DNA of 64,000 bases from Pedobacter sp. BMA (GCF_001027745.1 NZ_LECU01000004.1:682001-746000), one strand, 5' to 3'. Numbered from the stretch's first letter, positions 8,230 to 18,106 are shown. Made by a program: numbers and translations. Notes: generated from the letters alone by a model not told the origin.

Positions 8230-9312
8230 ATGATGAGCGATAAACTTAAAATTGGTATTAGTATAGGGGATGTAAATGGCATAGGTTTAGAGGTAATTAT
8301 CAAAACATTATCTAACCCGGCCATTTTAAACTATTGCACACCAATTGTATACGGACACACCAAAGTTTCTTCGTTTCATAGAAAAGCCAACAACCTCGGA
8401 GATTTTAGTTTCAATGTAATTAATCATCCTAATCAGGCGCAATCGAAAAAAGCCAATATGATTAACTGCTGGGAAGAAGATGTGAAAATCGAACTGGGCC
8501 AGGTGACCGCAACAGGCGGAAAATATGCCTTGCTTTCATTGGAAAAGGCAACTGCCGACTTGGTAAATGGCGATATCGATGCGTTGGTTACCGCTCCAAT
8601 CAATAAACACAATATCCAGTCAGATACTTTTGCTTTCCCTGGTCACACCGAATATCTACAGGAGAAGAGTGGTAGTAAAGATGTATTGATGTTTTTGATT
8701 AGCGAAAATCTACGTGTAGGTGTGGTTACCGGTCACATCCCTGTTAAAGACGTTCCAACATCAATCACAAAGGAAAAGATTATCAGCAAACTGAGATTAA
8801 TTAATGAAAGTTTGAAAAAAGACTTCTGGATCGAAAAACCAAAAATTGCCGTACTAGGTTTAAATCCGCATGCAAGTGATAACGGCTTACTGGGAGCTGA
8901 AGAGGCAGAAATTATAACTCCCGCCATTCAGGAAGCATACGATAAAGGAATGATGGTTTTCGGACCCTACCCTGCTGATGGTTTTTTTGGAAATGGTAGC
9001 TATAAAAAATTCGATGCTGTACTAGCTATGTATCACGATCAGGGCCTAATTCCTTTCAAAACATTGGCATTTCATAATGGGGTAAACTATACTGCCGGAT
9101 TAAAGTTTGTTCGTACCTCTCCTGACCATGGTACCGGATATGACATTGCCGGAAAAGATCTTGCTGATTCAACTTCATTTACCGAAGCATTATTCTCCGC
9201 CATACATATTGTTAAAAATCGTAGAGAACAGGAAGAAATGTTGAGTAATCAACTTCGTACAGGTGGAAAAATTGTAGAAACGCAATTCGATATCAAGGAT
9301 GATGCTTCTTAG
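8230..9312 (+). CDS. pdxA: 4-hydroxythreonine-4-phosphate dehydrogenase
   Basis: The 360-residue product has the PdxA pattern: ISIGDVNGIGLEVIIKTL at the N-terminus, metal-ligand histidines in FPGHTEYL and MYHDQGLIPFK, and the C-terminal RTSPDHGTGYDIAGK. PdxA oxidises 4-phosphohydroxy-L-threonine with NAD in pyridoxal-5'-phosphate synthesis (DXP-dependent route), in the cytosol as a dimer. Two adjacent ATGs (8230 and 8233) are equally plausible. It is divergent from rsmA and followed by a 374-bp gene-free stretch. Confidence 0.95.
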   Translation: MMSDKLKIGISIGDVNGIGLEVIIKTLSNPAILNYCTPIVYGHTKVSSFHRKANNLGDFSFNVINHPNQAQSKKANMINCWEEDVKIELGQVTATGGKYALLSLEKATADLVNGDIDALVTAPINKHNIQSDTFAFPGHTEYLQEKSGSKDVLMFLISENLRVGVVTGHIPVKDVPTSITKEKIISKLRLINESLKKDFWIEKPKIAVLGLNPHASDNGLLGAEEAEIITPAIQEAYDKGMMVFGPYPADGFFGNGSYKKFDAVLAMYHDQGLIPFKTLAFHNGVNYTAGLKFVRTSPDHGTGYDIAGKDLADSTSFTEALFSAIHIVKNRREQEEMLSNQLRTGGKIVETQFDIKDDAS

Positions 9313-9686
9313 TTTAAGGGCCATAGAAAAGCGACTTCCAGATTCACTTTAACACATAGAAAATCTGCTTCCAAATTTGATGTAATCCATTGAATTCTGG
9401 TATGGAGAATTTGTGCCCAAATGATCTGATTCATCGGAGTTTGTACGGAGATTGTACGGAGTATCAATGGAACTTAACGCAACATCCCGGTACGAATTCC
9501 ATTTGATGTTGGTATCATTTTACTTATTTTTCTGTCTTGTCAGATCACTAGGTATACAGCCTTAAACATCATTTCTACACGAACTAAATTCAGGTTCCTG
9601 TTCTCGCAGGTTTCCTAGTTTCAATTAGCGGGGAAAATGCCCTGTTCATCCGTTTATTTTATTTAAAATTGTGATACAATTTTCAA
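9313..9686. other. Intergenic stretch without a recognisable gene
   Basis: These 374 bp between pdxA and the MFS gene contain no convincing reading frame, RNA gene or terminator. The one pattern seen is a short tandem of TTGTACGGAG units around 9436-9460. It may be the residue of a lost gene. Confidence 0.5.
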
Positions 9687-10862
9687 ATGCCGACTACCAA
9701 AAAATTCAGATACATCTTACACATAATTGTGCTATCACAATTTCTATGCACCTCTTTATGGTTCGCAGGCAATGCAATACTTTTCGATATCATTAAAAAG
9801 TTCCCCGGCGAAATAAATCTTCTGGCCAACCTTACCAGCATGGTTCAGTTTGGTTTTATTAGTGGCACACTGATATTTGCGTTTTCCGCAATAGCAGACA
9901 TTTTTTCACCGTCTAAAGTTTTCTTTGTTTGCGGTATAGCAGCAGCACTGTTTAACCTCTGCATCTGTTTACAAGTGAACGATATCCATACGGTTCTTTT
10001 ATTTCGTTTCCTGACAGGCTTTATGCTGGCTGGGATTTACCCTATTGGAATGAAAATCGCAGCCGACTACTTTAAAGACGGTTTAGGCAAATCGTTGGGT
10101 TTTCTTGTTGGAGCATTGGTTTTAGGAACTGCGTTTCCACACCTGCTTAAAATGTTTACCAGAAAATTTTCGTGGCAATACGTAATTTACGCCACATCAG
10201 CGCTATCAGGTATTGGTGCATGCTGCATCCTATTTTTTGTGCCAAATGGGCCATTTAGGGTTGCAGGGCAAAAATTCAGCCTAGGCTCCTGCTTTGGGGC
10301 TTTTAAAAACCCGGAGTTCCGTGCAGCGGCGTTTGGTTATTTCGGACACATGTGGGAGCTGTACACTTTCTGGGCATTCCTCCCTGCTATGCTCATACTT
10401 TATAGTCAAACACATGCAAATGCGGGTTTAAACACTTCCCTTTTTTCTTTTTTAATTATTGCTTCAGGGAGCATATCATGTATGCTTGGAGGCATACTCT
10501 CTCAGAAATTCGAAGCTAAAAAATTAGCAACCATCGCTTTATCTATTTCAGGATTGTGCTGTATTCTATCACCCATTTTTCTCTTCTTTGAAAACACCTA
10601 TCTGTTTTTGATCTTCCTTTTTTGTTGGGGTCTATCAGGCACAGCAGATTCGCCTCTGTTTTCATCACTGGTTGCTAAACATGCACCGGAAAGATTAAAA
10701 GGAACTTCACTCACTTTAGTTAATTGTATAGGCTTTGCTGTCACAATTATCAGCATCCAAACCATCAATATTTTATCAAAAGAAATGAATTCGCATTATA
10801 TTTACACGATTTTGGCCCTTGGCCCCGCGATAGGTGTATTTTCATTAATTAAAAAATCTTAA
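9687..10862 (+). CDS. Major facilitator superfamily transporter
   Basis: This is a 391-residue integral membrane protein with about 12 hydrophobic segments and the MFS layout of two six-helix halves. The conserved loop after TM4 (LFRFLTGFMLAGIYPIGMKIAADYF) and a second-half equivalent (FLFCWGLSGTADSPLFSSLVAKHAP) support the family. The substrate cannot be deduced. The sulfurtransferase gene starts 6 bp after its stop, so the two are probably co-transcribed, which hints at an anion, sulfur compound or metabolite exporter. That is inference from context only. Confidence 0.85.
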   Translation: MPTTKKFRYILHIIVLSQFLCTSLWFAGNAILFDIIKKFPGEINLLANLTSMVQFGFISGTLIFAFSAIADIFSPSKVFFVCGIAAALFNLCICLQVNDIHTVLLFRFLTGFMLAGIYPIGMKIAADYFKDGLGKSLGFLVGALVLGTAFPHLLKMFTRKFSWQYVIYATSALSGIGACCILFFVPNGPFRVAGQKFSLGSCFGAFKNPEFRAAAFGYFGHMWELYTFWAFLPAMLILYSQTHANAGLNTSLFSFLIIASGSISCMLGGILSQKFEAKKLATIALSISGLCCILSPIFLFFENTYLFLIFLFCWGLSGTADSPLFSSLVAKHAPERLKGTSLTLVNCIGFAVTIISIQTINILSKEMNSHYIYTILALGPAIGVFSLIKKS

Positions 10863-10868
10863 CTGAAT

Positions 10869-11708
10869 ATGTCAAAACTATCCCCAATTATAAAACCCGA
10901 GGATTTAAACTGGCTGAACCTTGATGATGAAATTGTAATCATTGATGCAAGTGCTGGCGCTAAAGCCAGGTATCATGAACAGCATTTAGCCGGCGCTTTA
11001 TTTGCCGATGTAAATGAGGATTTGGCAAACATCGCAGATTACGCCATTGGTGGAAGGCATCCCCTACCGCAACCGGAACAATTCGCTTTAGTTTTGCAAA
11101 AACTCGGCATTACAAAGCACAGCCATGTGATTATTTACGACGATAAAAATGGCGGAAACGCTGCTGCCAGACTTTGGTGGATGTTAAAAGCTATTGGCCA
11201 TAAAAAAGTACAGGTAATTGACGGTGGATTTCAGGCGGCAGTTAAAGCGGGTTTCCCGACGACGAATAAATCAGAAACACCAAAATCGGTAGAACAATAT
11301 GAAACCCAAGACTGGAATCTTCCCTTAGCTGATATGGACGAAGTGGAGAATGTTGCGAAAAAAGATGATTACCTCGTAATTGATGTTCGCGATGCCAATA
11401 GATTCGCTGGCTTAGTGGAGCCAATTGATACCATCGCGGGGCACATTCCGGGTGCGATCAATATTCCATTTACTGAAAATCTAGATGTTAACGGACGCTT
11501 TTTAGCGCCTGAATTACTAAATACCCAATACGCCAAAGCGCTGGAACACATTAAACCTGCAAATATTATCGTGCACTGTGGATCTGGAATTACGGCCTGC
11601 CATACATTGCTGGCAATGGATTACGCAGGTTTACCTATTCCAAAACTGTACGTTGGATCATGGAGTGAATGGAGTAGGAATGATAAAGAAATGGTTCTCA
11701 AAAGTTAA
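10869..11708 (+). CDS. Sulfurtransferase, two rhodanese domains
   Basis: The 279-residue protein has two rhodanese domains. The N-terminal one is inactive and structural. The C-terminal one carries the catalytic loop CGSGITA, with Cys237 as the persulfide-bearing cysteine. The loop sequence CGSG(I/V)TA is typical of 3-mercaptopyruvate sulfurtransferase (SseA-like), while thiosulfate sulfurtransferases usually have CRKGVT, so the former is favoured. It transfers sulfane sulfur to cyanide or thiol acceptors in the cytosol. It lies 6 bp after an MFS transporter gene and probably shares its mRNA. Confidence 0.9.
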   Translation: MSKLSPIIKPEDLNWLNLDDEIVIIDASAGAKARYHEQHLAGALFADVNEDLANIADYAIGGRHPLPQPEQFALVLQKLGITKHSHVIIYDDKNGGNAAARLWWMLKAIGHKKVQVIDGGFQAAVKAGFPTTNKSETPKSVEQYETQDWNLPLADMDEVENVAKKDDYLVIDVRDANRFAGLVEPIDTIAGHIPGAINIPFTENLDVNGRFLAPELLNTQYAKALEHIKPANIIVHCGSGITACHTLLAMDYAGLPIPKLYVGSWSEWSRNDKEMVLKS

Positions 11709-11791
11709 CGCAAAGAAATTTTCAGTACCTCATAAGTTTTTAGCAGCTAACAATTTTCAAAAAACATTTTTAATCTAATTATTTTATCCCT

Positions 11792-11799
11792 ACATTTGC
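11792..11799 (+). promoter_or_regulatory. -7 box (TACATTTG) for the DUF177-rpmF-plsX cluster
   Basis: TACATTTG fits TAnnTTTG and ends 21 bases before the TTG start of the DUF177 gene. It is the likely main promoter of the downstream ribosomal-protein/fatty-acid cluster, which otherwise shows only short intergenic gaps until plsX. Confidence 0.5.
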
Positions 11800-11820
11800 A
11801 GGCTAAAATTTTACAGTACT

Positions 11821-12351
11821 TTGAAGCCATTAAAACAATTTTCGATACCGTTTACCGGATTAAAATTGGGAGCTCATCATTTTGATTATGAGCTTGATGA
11901 CCGCTTTTTTAATGCATTTGAGTATTCATTAATCAAAAGTGGAAACTTGAAAGTAGACCTGGAACTTGAGAAACAAGAGACCATGTTGCTTTTAAAATTC
12001 AAAGTAAAGGGGACGGTAAATCTGGATTGTGATAAATGTTTATCAGAGTTTGCCTATCCGGTTAATCTGTATGAAAGGCAAATTGTAAAGTTTGCTGAAG
12101 ACGAGCTGGAGAGCGATGATGAAGAAATCATCACCCTAAGCCGGAAAGATTCTGAGATTGATATATCAGAACCTTTATACGAAATGATTAACGTAGCTGT
12201 ACCCTATATCAAAAACTGCGAGCAGGCAGATAAGGAGTGTGATCAGGAAATGATTGAAAGACTGGAACAACTCTCTATCGACAAGCAGGCAGAAGAAAAC
12301 GAACAAACAAGCGACCCTCGTTGGGAAGCCCTTAATAAGTTAAAAAAATAA
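11821..12351 (+). CDS. DUF177 (YceD-like) protein, TTG start
   Basis: This 176-residue protein sits directly before rpmF, the conserved position of YceD/DUF177. It has the family N-terminal part (FSIPFTGLKLGAHHFDYEL), a central CDKC pair (LDCDKCLSEF), and a second cysteine pair C-x5-C near residue 140 (KNCEQADKEC). In E. coli and plants, YceD-type proteins assist 23S rRNA/50S assembly. There is no ATG near the expected N-terminus. TTG at 11821 gives the normal family start and is preferred. Confidence 0.88.
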   Translation: MKPLKQFSIPFTGLKLGAHHFDYELDDRFFNAFEYSLIKSGNLKVDLELEKQETMLLLKFKVKGTVNLDCDKCLSEFAYPVNLYERQIVKFAEDELESDDEEIITLSRKDSEIDISEPLYEMINVAVPYIKNCEQADKECDQEMIERLEQLSIDKQAEENEQTSDPRWEALNKLKK

Positions 12352-12366
12352 TTAGATTATACACCA

Positions 12367-12558
12367 ATGGCACATCCAAAACGGAAAATCTCGAAACAGA
12401 GAAAAAATAAAAGAAGAACACACTATAAAGCAGTGACTCCTTCTTTAGCAACTTGCGCAGCAACAGGTGCTATCCACGTACCTCACCGTGCATACAACGT
12501 TGATGGTAACCTATACTATAACGGTAAATTGGTTATCGAAAATACTCAAATCGGGTAA
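12367..12558 (+). CDS. rpmF: 50S ribosomal protein L32
   Basis: This 63-residue basic protein starts with MAHPKRKISKQRKNKRRTHY, the L32 N-terminus. The zinc-ribbon region keeps only one cysteine (LATCAATGAIHVPHRAY), so this is a cysteine-poor, presumably zinc-independent L32. It follows the DUF177 gene by 15 bp and precedes plsX, the common bacterial order linking ribosome and lipid synthesis. Confidence 0.96.
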   Translation: MAHPKRKISKQRKNKRRTHYKAVTPSLATCAATGAIHVPHRAYNVDGNLYYNGKLVIENTQIG

Positions 12559-12570
12559 TTTTCTTAAAAA

Positions 12571-12656
12571 ATTGTTTGTGTTCAGCGGCTTTAGTCATAC
12601 CTTAGTCAACTGAAAAATCAGGATTTAGCCTGACCCTAACACAAACAGATTTTTTC
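12571..12656 (+). promoter_or_regulatory. Candidate structured leader between rpmF and plsX
   Basis: A perfect 10-bp inverted repeat (TGTTTGTGTT at 12573-12582, AACACAAACA at 12638-12647) encloses 55 nt that hold a smaller TCAGG/CCTGA stem (12618-12633). The outer arm is followed by a run of six T at 12650-12655, two bases before the plsX ATG at 12658. It could be a terminator or attenuator separating rpmF from plsX, or a 5'-UTR element. It matches no riboswitch consensus I know. Confidence 0.5.
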
Positions 12657-12657
12657 T

Positions 12658-13596
12658 ATGAAAATAGGCCTCGACATAATGGGCGGAGACTATGCTCCCA
12701 AAGCAATTGTTTTGGGAGCAATAGCAGCTCATCAATCGCTAAACGCTGGAGAACATTTGGTTCTTATTGGCGATACCGAACAGATTAAACCCATTCTCGC
12801 GGAAGAAGGTTTCAATCCAGATCATTTTGAATACGTTCATACTGATGAAGTTATTGGTATGGGCGAACATCCCACCAAAGCAATCGTTCAGAAACCCAAT
12901 TCGAGCATTGCGGTTGGTTTTAACCTTTTGAAAGAAGGTAAAATCGATTCCTTTGCTAGTGCAGGCAATTCCGGAGCGATGTTAGTTGGCGCTGTCTTTA
13001 GCGTTAAAACTATTCCGGGCATCATCCGCCCATGTCTATGCTCTATTCTACCTAAATTAAAAGGCGGCACCGGTTTATTACTTGATGTTGGCGCTAATGC
13101 AGACTGTAAACCTGATATTTTATTACAATTTGGTGTACTGGGTAGTCTATACGCTGAAAATCTATTTAAAATAGACAATCCCAGGGTTGCTTTAATGAAT
13201 ATTGGTGAGGAAGACGAAAAAGGCAATATGCTTAGCATGGCTACCTTTCCATTGATGAAGGAAACTAACCTTTTTAATTTTGTTGGAAATGTAGAGGGCA
13301 GAGATTTATTTAATGATAAATCGGATGTAATCGTTTGCGATGGGTTTACAGGAAATGTAATGTTGAAATTAGCGGAATCGTTCTATGTAATTACCATTAA
13401 AAAGGGCTTGAAAGATGAGTTCTTTGACCGGTTCAATTATGAACAGTACGGCGGAAGTCCGGTTTTAGGCGTTAACGCTCCTGTTGTTATCGGACATGGA
13501 ATTTCTAGTCCGCTGGCTGTTAAAAATATGGTTCTTCAATCCAGAGAAATGATTACTACAGGGTTGGTAGAAAAGATTAGAATGGCATTTAAATAA
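12658..13596 (+). CDS. plsX: Phosphate acyltransferase
   Basis: The 312-residue product starts MKIGLDIMGGDYAPKAIVLGA, the PlsX signature, and contains the glycine-rich SAGNSGAMLVGAVF and LDVGANADCKP motifs. PlsX makes acyl-phosphate from acyl-ACP, feeding PlsY for phosphatidic acid synthesis at the inner membrane face. It lies between rpmF and fabH. The fabH start is 18 bp downstream, so these two are surely co-transcribed. Confidence 0.97.
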   Translation: MKIGLDIMGGDYAPKAIVLGAIAAHQSLNAGEHLVLIGDTEQIKPILAEEGFNPDHFEYVHTDEVIGMGEHPTKAIVQKPNSSIAVGFNLLKEGKIDSFASAGNSGAMLVGAVFSVKTIPGIIRPCLCSILPKLKGGTGLLLDVGANADCKPDILLQFGVLGSLYAENLFKIDNPRVALMNIGEEDEKGNMLSMATFPLMKETNLFNFVGNVEGRDLFNDKSDVIVCDGFTGNVMLKLAESFYVITIKKGLKDEFFDRFNYEQYGGSPVLGVNAPVVIGHGISSPLAVKNMVLQSREMITTGLVEKIRMAFK

Positions 13597-13614
13597 TTTA
13601 TTAAATTTTTTAAA

Positions 13615-14613
13615 ATGAGTAAAATTCACGCTGCTATTACGGCAGTAAATGGTTACGTCCCCGACTATGTACTCACAAATGCAGAGTTAGAAACCATTGT
13701 TGACACTTCGGATGAGTGGATTACCAGCAGAACGGGAATTAAAGAACGTAGAATATTAAAGGGTGAAGGGCTGGGTACTTCAGATATGGCGGTTCATGCT
13801 GTAAATGGCTTACTAAAAAAAAGGGGTATTGATGCAAAAGAAATCGAACTGATTATTTTTTGCACCACTACTCCAGATTTCACTTTCCCTGCAACAGCAA
13901 ATGTTTTAGCTGATAAAGTTGGCGCTACAAATGCCTGGGGTTACGATTTACAGGCAGCCTGTTCAGGTTTCCTGTTCGGTTTGTCAACCGGAGCATCATT
14001 TATCGAATCAGGAAGACATAAAAAAGTATTGGTTGTTGGCGGTGATAAAATGTCATCAATCATCAATTACGAGGACCGTACCACATGTATCATTTTTGGC
14101 GACGGATGCGGATGCGCTTTGTTGGAACCTAATGAAGAGGGCTTGGGTATTCAGGATTCAATTTTAAGAACCGATGGCTCGGGCAGAGACTTTCTGGGCA
14201 TGAAAGCAGGTGGCTCGGTAAAACCGGCTACTCACGAAACAATAGATGCGAGGGAGCATTTCGCACATCAGGAAGGACCTACAGTTTTCAAATTTGCTGT
14301 AACAAATATGGCTGATGTTGCTGCCGAAATTATGGAACGCAACAGTTTAACATCGGATGACGTTGCATGGCTTGTTCCCCATCAGGCAAATAAACGAATC
14401 ATCGATGCTACTGCCAACCGTATGGGTGTTTCCACGGATAAGGTTATGATTAATATTGAGCGTTACGGAAATACAACAAACGGAACGATCCCATTATGTT
14501 TATGGGAATGGGAAAGTAGGTTGAAAAAAGGAGACAACATTGTATTGGCTGCTTTTGGAGGAGGCTTTACATGGGGTTCTGTTTACCTTAAATGGGCATA
14601 CGATACGGTTTAA
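13615..14613 (+). CDS. fabH: 3-oxoacyl-ACP synthase III
   Basis: This 332-residue ketosynthase III has Cys116 in AACSGFL, His in [10 protein letters not shown] and Asn in [12 protein letters not shown], the complete catalytic triad. It condenses an acyl-CoA primer with malonyl-ACP to start fatty acid synthesis. The position directly after plsX and before accB is the classical one, so this is taken as the housekeeping FabH. The paralogue at 5103-6149 carries an extra internal segment. Confidence 0.96.
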   Translation: MSKIHAAITAVNGYVPDYVLTNAELETIVDTSDEWITSRTGIKERRILKGEGLGTSDMAVHAVNGLLKKRGIDAKEIELIIFCTTTPDFTFPATANVLADKVGATNAWGYDLQAACSGFLFGLSTGASFIESGRHKKVLVVGGDKMSSIINYEDRTTCIIFGDGCGCALLEPNEEGLGIQDSILRTDGSGRDFLGMKAGGSVKPATHETIDAREHFAHQEGPTVFKFAVTNMADVAAEIMERNSLTSDDVAWLVPHQANKRIIDATANRMGVSTDKVMINIERYGNTTNGTIPLCLWEWESRLKKGDNIVLAAFGGGFTWGSVYLKWAYDTV

Positions 14614-14739
14614 ATTAACGTCGTCTCAACATAACCAGGAGTTTTAAACGCTCCGATTTTCAAAGAAAAAATAAAACAAAAAAAGTATAACTTAGTTAAT
14701 TCATTTATACACTATTTTTTACATAACAAGGATTAAAAA

Positions 14740-15216
14740 ATGGATATCAAACAAATTCAGGAACTGATTAAATTTGTTTCTCGTTCTGGAGTAAACGAAG
14801 TTGCTATTGAGCAAGAAAACTTTAAGATTACGATCAAAACAAATCAAGCGCCAACAGTTGTAAATGCTACCGTACCGCAAGCTCCGCTTGTACAGGCTGC
14901 TGCTCCGGTTGCTACAGCTCCTACTGCTCCAGTTGCAGCAACTCCTGCTGTACCAGCTGCAGAAGATACTTCGAAATACATTACAATTAAGTCTCCAATG
15001 ATTGGTACTTTCTACCGTTCATCGAGCCCTGATAAGCCAATGTTTGTGAATGTTGGTGATGAAATTGGCACTGGCAAAGTGGTGTGTATTATTGAAGCTA
15101 TGAAACTTTTCAATGAAATTGAAAGTGAAGTTTCAGGCCGCATTGTTAAAATACTGGTTGATAATGCATCGCCAGTTGAATATGATCAACCATTATTTTT
15201 AGTAGAGCCTATTTAA
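14740..15216 (+). CDS. accB: Acetyl-CoA carboxylase biotin carboxyl carrier protein
   Basis: The 158-residue product has an N-terminal helix pair, an Ala/Pro/Thr-rich linker (about residues 50-80) and a C-terminal biotinyl domain. The biotin site is EAMKLFNE with Lys122 as the acceptor, a Phe variant of the usual AMKLMNE. It carries CO2 from AccC to the carboxyltransferase. It belongs to the plsX-fabH-accB-accC cluster. Confidence 0.96.
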   Translation: MDIKQIQELIKFVSRSGVNEVAIEQENFKITIKTNQAPTVVNATVPQAPLVQAAAPVATAPTAPVAATPAVPAAEDTSKYITIKSPMIGTFYRSSSPDKPMFVNVGDEIGTGKVVCIIEAMKLFNEIESEVSGRIVKILVDNASPVEYDQPLFLVEPI

Positions 15217-15270
15217 TAAACTGTCTATTTTACGCATTGGCTTGCCTGCGCAAACCAAATAAAATATAAT

Positions 15271-15294
15271 ATGGTTCGTGGAAACACGAACCAT
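15271..15294 (+). promoter_or_regulatory. Perfect GAAA-capped hairpin in the accB-accC intergenic region
   Basis: ATGGTTCGTG (15271-15280), GAAA loop (15281-15284) and CACGAACCAT (15285-15294) form a perfect 10-bp stem with a GNRA tetraloop. It lies 54 nt after the accB stop and 106 nt before accC. No T-tract follows, so it is unlikely to be a simple terminator. An RNA-stability or processing element, or a protein-binding site, is more likely. Confidence 0.6.
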
Positions 15295-15400
15295 GGCATT
15301 TAATTTAAGCTGATCACACAAATTAAGATAGTCAACCTGATGCGGAAAAGCCCGATTCGGTTCAATTCTTAAAACCAGTGTTATCACAAATAAAAAAATT

Positions 15401-16741
15401 ATGTTCAAAAAAATACTAATTGCCAACAGGGGTGAAATCGCTTTGCGTATTATTCGCACCTGTAAGGAAATGGGCATCAAAACTGTTGCAGTTTACTCTA
15501 CCGCAGATCGCGAGAGTTTACATGTGCGTTTTGCTGATGAGGCTGTTTGTATTGGTCCTCCACCAAGTAAAGATTCGTACTTAAATATTCCTAATATTAT
15601 TTCAGCTGCTGAACTGACAAATGCTGATGCAATACATCCCGGATATGGTTTCCTATCTGAAAATGCTAAATTTTCGAATATTTGCCGCGAATATGGCATA
15701 AAATTTATCGGCGCAACTCCTGAGCAGATCAATGGAATGGGTGATAAAGCTTCTGCCAAGGATACTATGAAAAAAGCTGGTGTACCAACTATTCCGGGAT
15801 CTGAAGGATTACTTAACAGTGTAAAGGAAGGTATTGCAATCGCAAATGAGATGGGTTATCCTGTAATCCTGAAAGCTACTGCCGGTGGTGGTGGACGTGG
15901 TATGCGTGTAGTTTGGAAGGATGAAGATTTTGAAAATGCCTGGGATAGCGCTCGTCAGGAATCTGGTGCAGCTTTCGGAAATGACGGATTATATCTGGAA
16001 AAGTATATCGAAGATCCCCGTCACATTGAAATCCAGGTTATTGGTGATCAGTTTGGTAAAGCTTGTCACTTATCTGAGCGCGATTGCTCAATTCAGCGTC
16101 GTCACCAGAAACTTGTAGAAGAATCTCCGTCCCCATTTATGACTGAGGAACTCCGCGTACGCATGGGTGAGGCAGCTATTAAAGGTGCACTTGCTGTAAG
16201 CTACGAAGGGGCAGGAACAATTGAATTCTTAGTTGACAAACACCGCAACTTCTACTTCATGGAAATGAATACAAGGATCCAGGTAGAACATCCGGTTACT
16301 GAAGAGGTAATCAACTTCGATTTAATTAAAGAGCAAATTAAAGTTGCTGCAGGAATTCCAATATCAGGCAAAAATTATTTCCCTGATATGCATGCAATTG
16401 AATGTCGCATCAATGCTGAAGACCCTGCGAACAACTTCCGCCCTTCGCCAGGCAAGATTACGAATTTCCACTCTCCTGGTGGACATGGTGTTCGTGTAGA
16501 TACGCACGTGTATGCAGGATATTCTATTCCAGCGAATTACGATTCTATGATCGCCAAGTTAATTTGTGTGGCACAAACACGTGAAGAAGCAATTTGTACT
16601 ATGGAGCGTGCTTTGGGTGAATTTGTAATTGAAGGTATTAAAACTACTATTCCATTCCATTTACAGCTGATGAAAGACCCGAACTTCAGAGCGGGTAACT
16701 TTACTACAAAATTTATGGAAACCTTCGAATTCTCAGAGTAA
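15401..16741 (+). CDS. accC: Acetyl-CoA carboxylase biotin carboxylase subunit
   Basis: This 446-residue protein has the biotin carboxylase architecture: an N-terminal domain starting [19 protein letters not shown], an ATP-grasp domain with the glycine loop [13 protein letters not shown], the Mg-binding [15 protein letters not shown], and the C-terminal [18 protein letters not shown] region. It carboxylates biotin on AccB using ATP and bicarbonate. It is separated from accB by 184 bp with a strong hairpin and followed by a terminator. Confidence 0.97.
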   Translation: MFKKILIANRGEIALRIIRTCKEMGIKTVAVYSTADRESLHVRFADEAVCIGPPPSKDSYLNIPNIISAAELTNADAIHPGYGFLSENAKFSNICREYGIKFIGATPEQINGMGDKASAKDTMKKAGVPTIPGSEGLLNSVKEGIAIANEMGYPVILKATAGGGGRGMRVVWKDEDFENAWDSARQESGAAFGNDGLYLEKYIEDPRHIEIQVIGDQFGKACHLSERDCSIQRRHQKLVEESPSPFMTEELRVRMGEAAIKGALAVSYEGAGTIEFLVDKHRNFYFMEMNTRIQVEHPVTEEVINFDLIKEQIKVAAGIPISGKNYFPDMHAIECRINAEDPANNFRPSPGKITNFHSPGGHGVRVDTHVYAGYSIPANYDSMIAKLICVAQTREEAICTMERALGEFVIEGIKTTIPFHLQLMKDPNFRAGNFTTKFMETFEFSE

Positions 16742-16759
16742 CATTTTCTTTTAAAATTT

Positions 16760-16793
16760 AAAAGGCTGTTCAATAAAATGAATAGCCTTTTTT
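16760..16793 (+). terminator. Rho-independent terminator after accC
   Basis: AAAAGGCTGTTCA pairs with TGAATAGCCTTTT (one G-T pair) around a short loop, followed by T residues. It starts 19 bp after the accC stop and closes the fatty-acid cluster. Confidence 0.85.
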
Positions 16794-16903
16794 CGTAAAT
16801 AGCGTTCTGTTATTTGACAAGCCCTTAAGTACTAAGAGATTATTTTCAAAAATTAGTAGCGTTTCGCAAAGTCATATCGTTTTGACTTTAAAAACCACTA
16901 ATC

Positions 16904-18106
16904 ATGAAAAAAGTTCTAATTAACGGATTACTCTTAATGCTTACTCTAGCAGTACTTACACAGTGTAAAAAAGGAGAAGAGTTTGAGCAGATACAGATCT
17001 CGAAATTGATGTCTGCTCAGCAAATGAGGGCCTTGCCAGTAGGCATTACGAAAGCAACTAAACCTAAAAAAACCGGCAAAATTTATATTTTTAACGACTA
17101 CCTGTTCATTAATGAGCCTGCAAAAGGCATTCATATCTATAACAACAGTAATCCGGCTACTCCTGTAAACGTCGCCTTTCTTCAGGTTCCCGGCAATGTA
17201 GATCTGGCCATCCAGAATAATATATTATACGCAGATAGTTATGTTGACCTGTTGGCATTTGACATCTCAAACATTGGTAATATAAAACAGGTGAAACGGG
17301 TAAACGACGTGTTTAAACAGTTCTATTCTGACTTCAATCTTCAAAAATATGTGATTGTTTATAAAGATACACTTGTAAGGAAAAATTATAATAAAAACAT
17401 CATGTATGATGCAGCATCATATAGCAGCGGAAGCAGCAGTTCAACAGGCCAGGGCGGTTCAATGTCCAGATTCACCTTATTAAACGACCATTTGTACACT
17501 GTTGGCAGCTTTGACTTAAGCCTATTCGATGTAAAAACCCCAGCTAACCCTTCCTTTGTTAAGGCAATCAATTTAGGTTGGGGTGTTGAAACTATTTTCC
17601 CTTACGAAAATAAATTATTTATAGGCACAAATACCGGGATGCATATCTTCAGTGCAGCAGATCCGGCGAACCCGGTGAAACTTTCTACCTATAGTCACGT
17701 TTTTGCCTGCGATCCGGTGGTGGTACAAGGCAGATATGCATACGTAACCCTACGTACAGGAAATTCCTGCAGGCAAGCCAGTAATCAGTTGGAAGTTGTG
17801 GATATTGCAGATCCCACACAGCCTAAGCAGGTTGCCGTTTTTCCAATGCAGAACCCACATGGTTTGAGCATCAGTGGCAATAGCTTGTTTTTATGTGAAG
17901 GAACTTTTGGAATAAAGAGTTTTAATATTACTGACAAGACTAAAATTGGTAATAATTTGTTGCAACACATCAACACTGTAAAAAGCTTTGATGTAATTGC
18001 TGGTCCAAAATCACTGATTGTTACTGGCGAAGATGGTGTACACCAGTTCAACTACAACGACCCCGATAATCTAAAACCACTCAGTGTGATCAAGGTTCAA
18101 ATCTAA
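16904..18106 (+). CDS. LVIVD-repeat surface lipoprotein
   Basis: The 400-residue product has a lipoprotein signal ending in lipobox VLTQC (Cys21), followed by a charged KKGEE segment. The rest is built of repeated beta-propeller blades of the LVIVD type (IHIYNNSNPATPVNVAFL, LSLFDVKTPANPSFVKAI, LEVVDIADPTQPKQVAVF). A short Ser/Gly-rich insert (SSGSSSSTGQGGS) sits near residues 174-187. Such proteins are membrane-anchored and of unknown function, perhaps binding partners at the cell surface. It is a single-gene unit, since terminators lie on both sides. Confidence 0.85.
   Translation: MKKVLINGLLLMLTLAVLTQCKKGEEFEQIQISKLMSAQQMRALPVGITKATKPKKTGKIYIFNDYLFINEPAKGIHIYNNSNPATPVNVAFLQVPGNVDLAIQNNILYADSYVDLLAFDISNIGNIKQVKRVNDVFKQFYSDFNLQKYVIVYKDTLVRKNYNKNIMYDAASYSSGSSSSTGQGGSMSRFTLLNDHLYTVGSFDLSLFDVKTPANPSFVKAINLGWGVETIFPYENKLFIGTNTGMHIFSAADPANPVKLSTYSHVFACDPVVVQGRYAYVTLRTGNSCRQASNQLEVVDIADPTQPKQVAVFPMQNPHGLSISGNSLFLCEGTFGIKSFNITDKTKIGNNLLQHINTVKSFDVIAGPKSLIVTGEDGVHQFNYNDPDNLKPLSVIKVQI

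Noticed and set aside
12571..12656. FapR- or FabT-type operator for the lipid cluster
   Set aside because: The repeat does not match those operator sequences and such regulators are not typical of this phylum.
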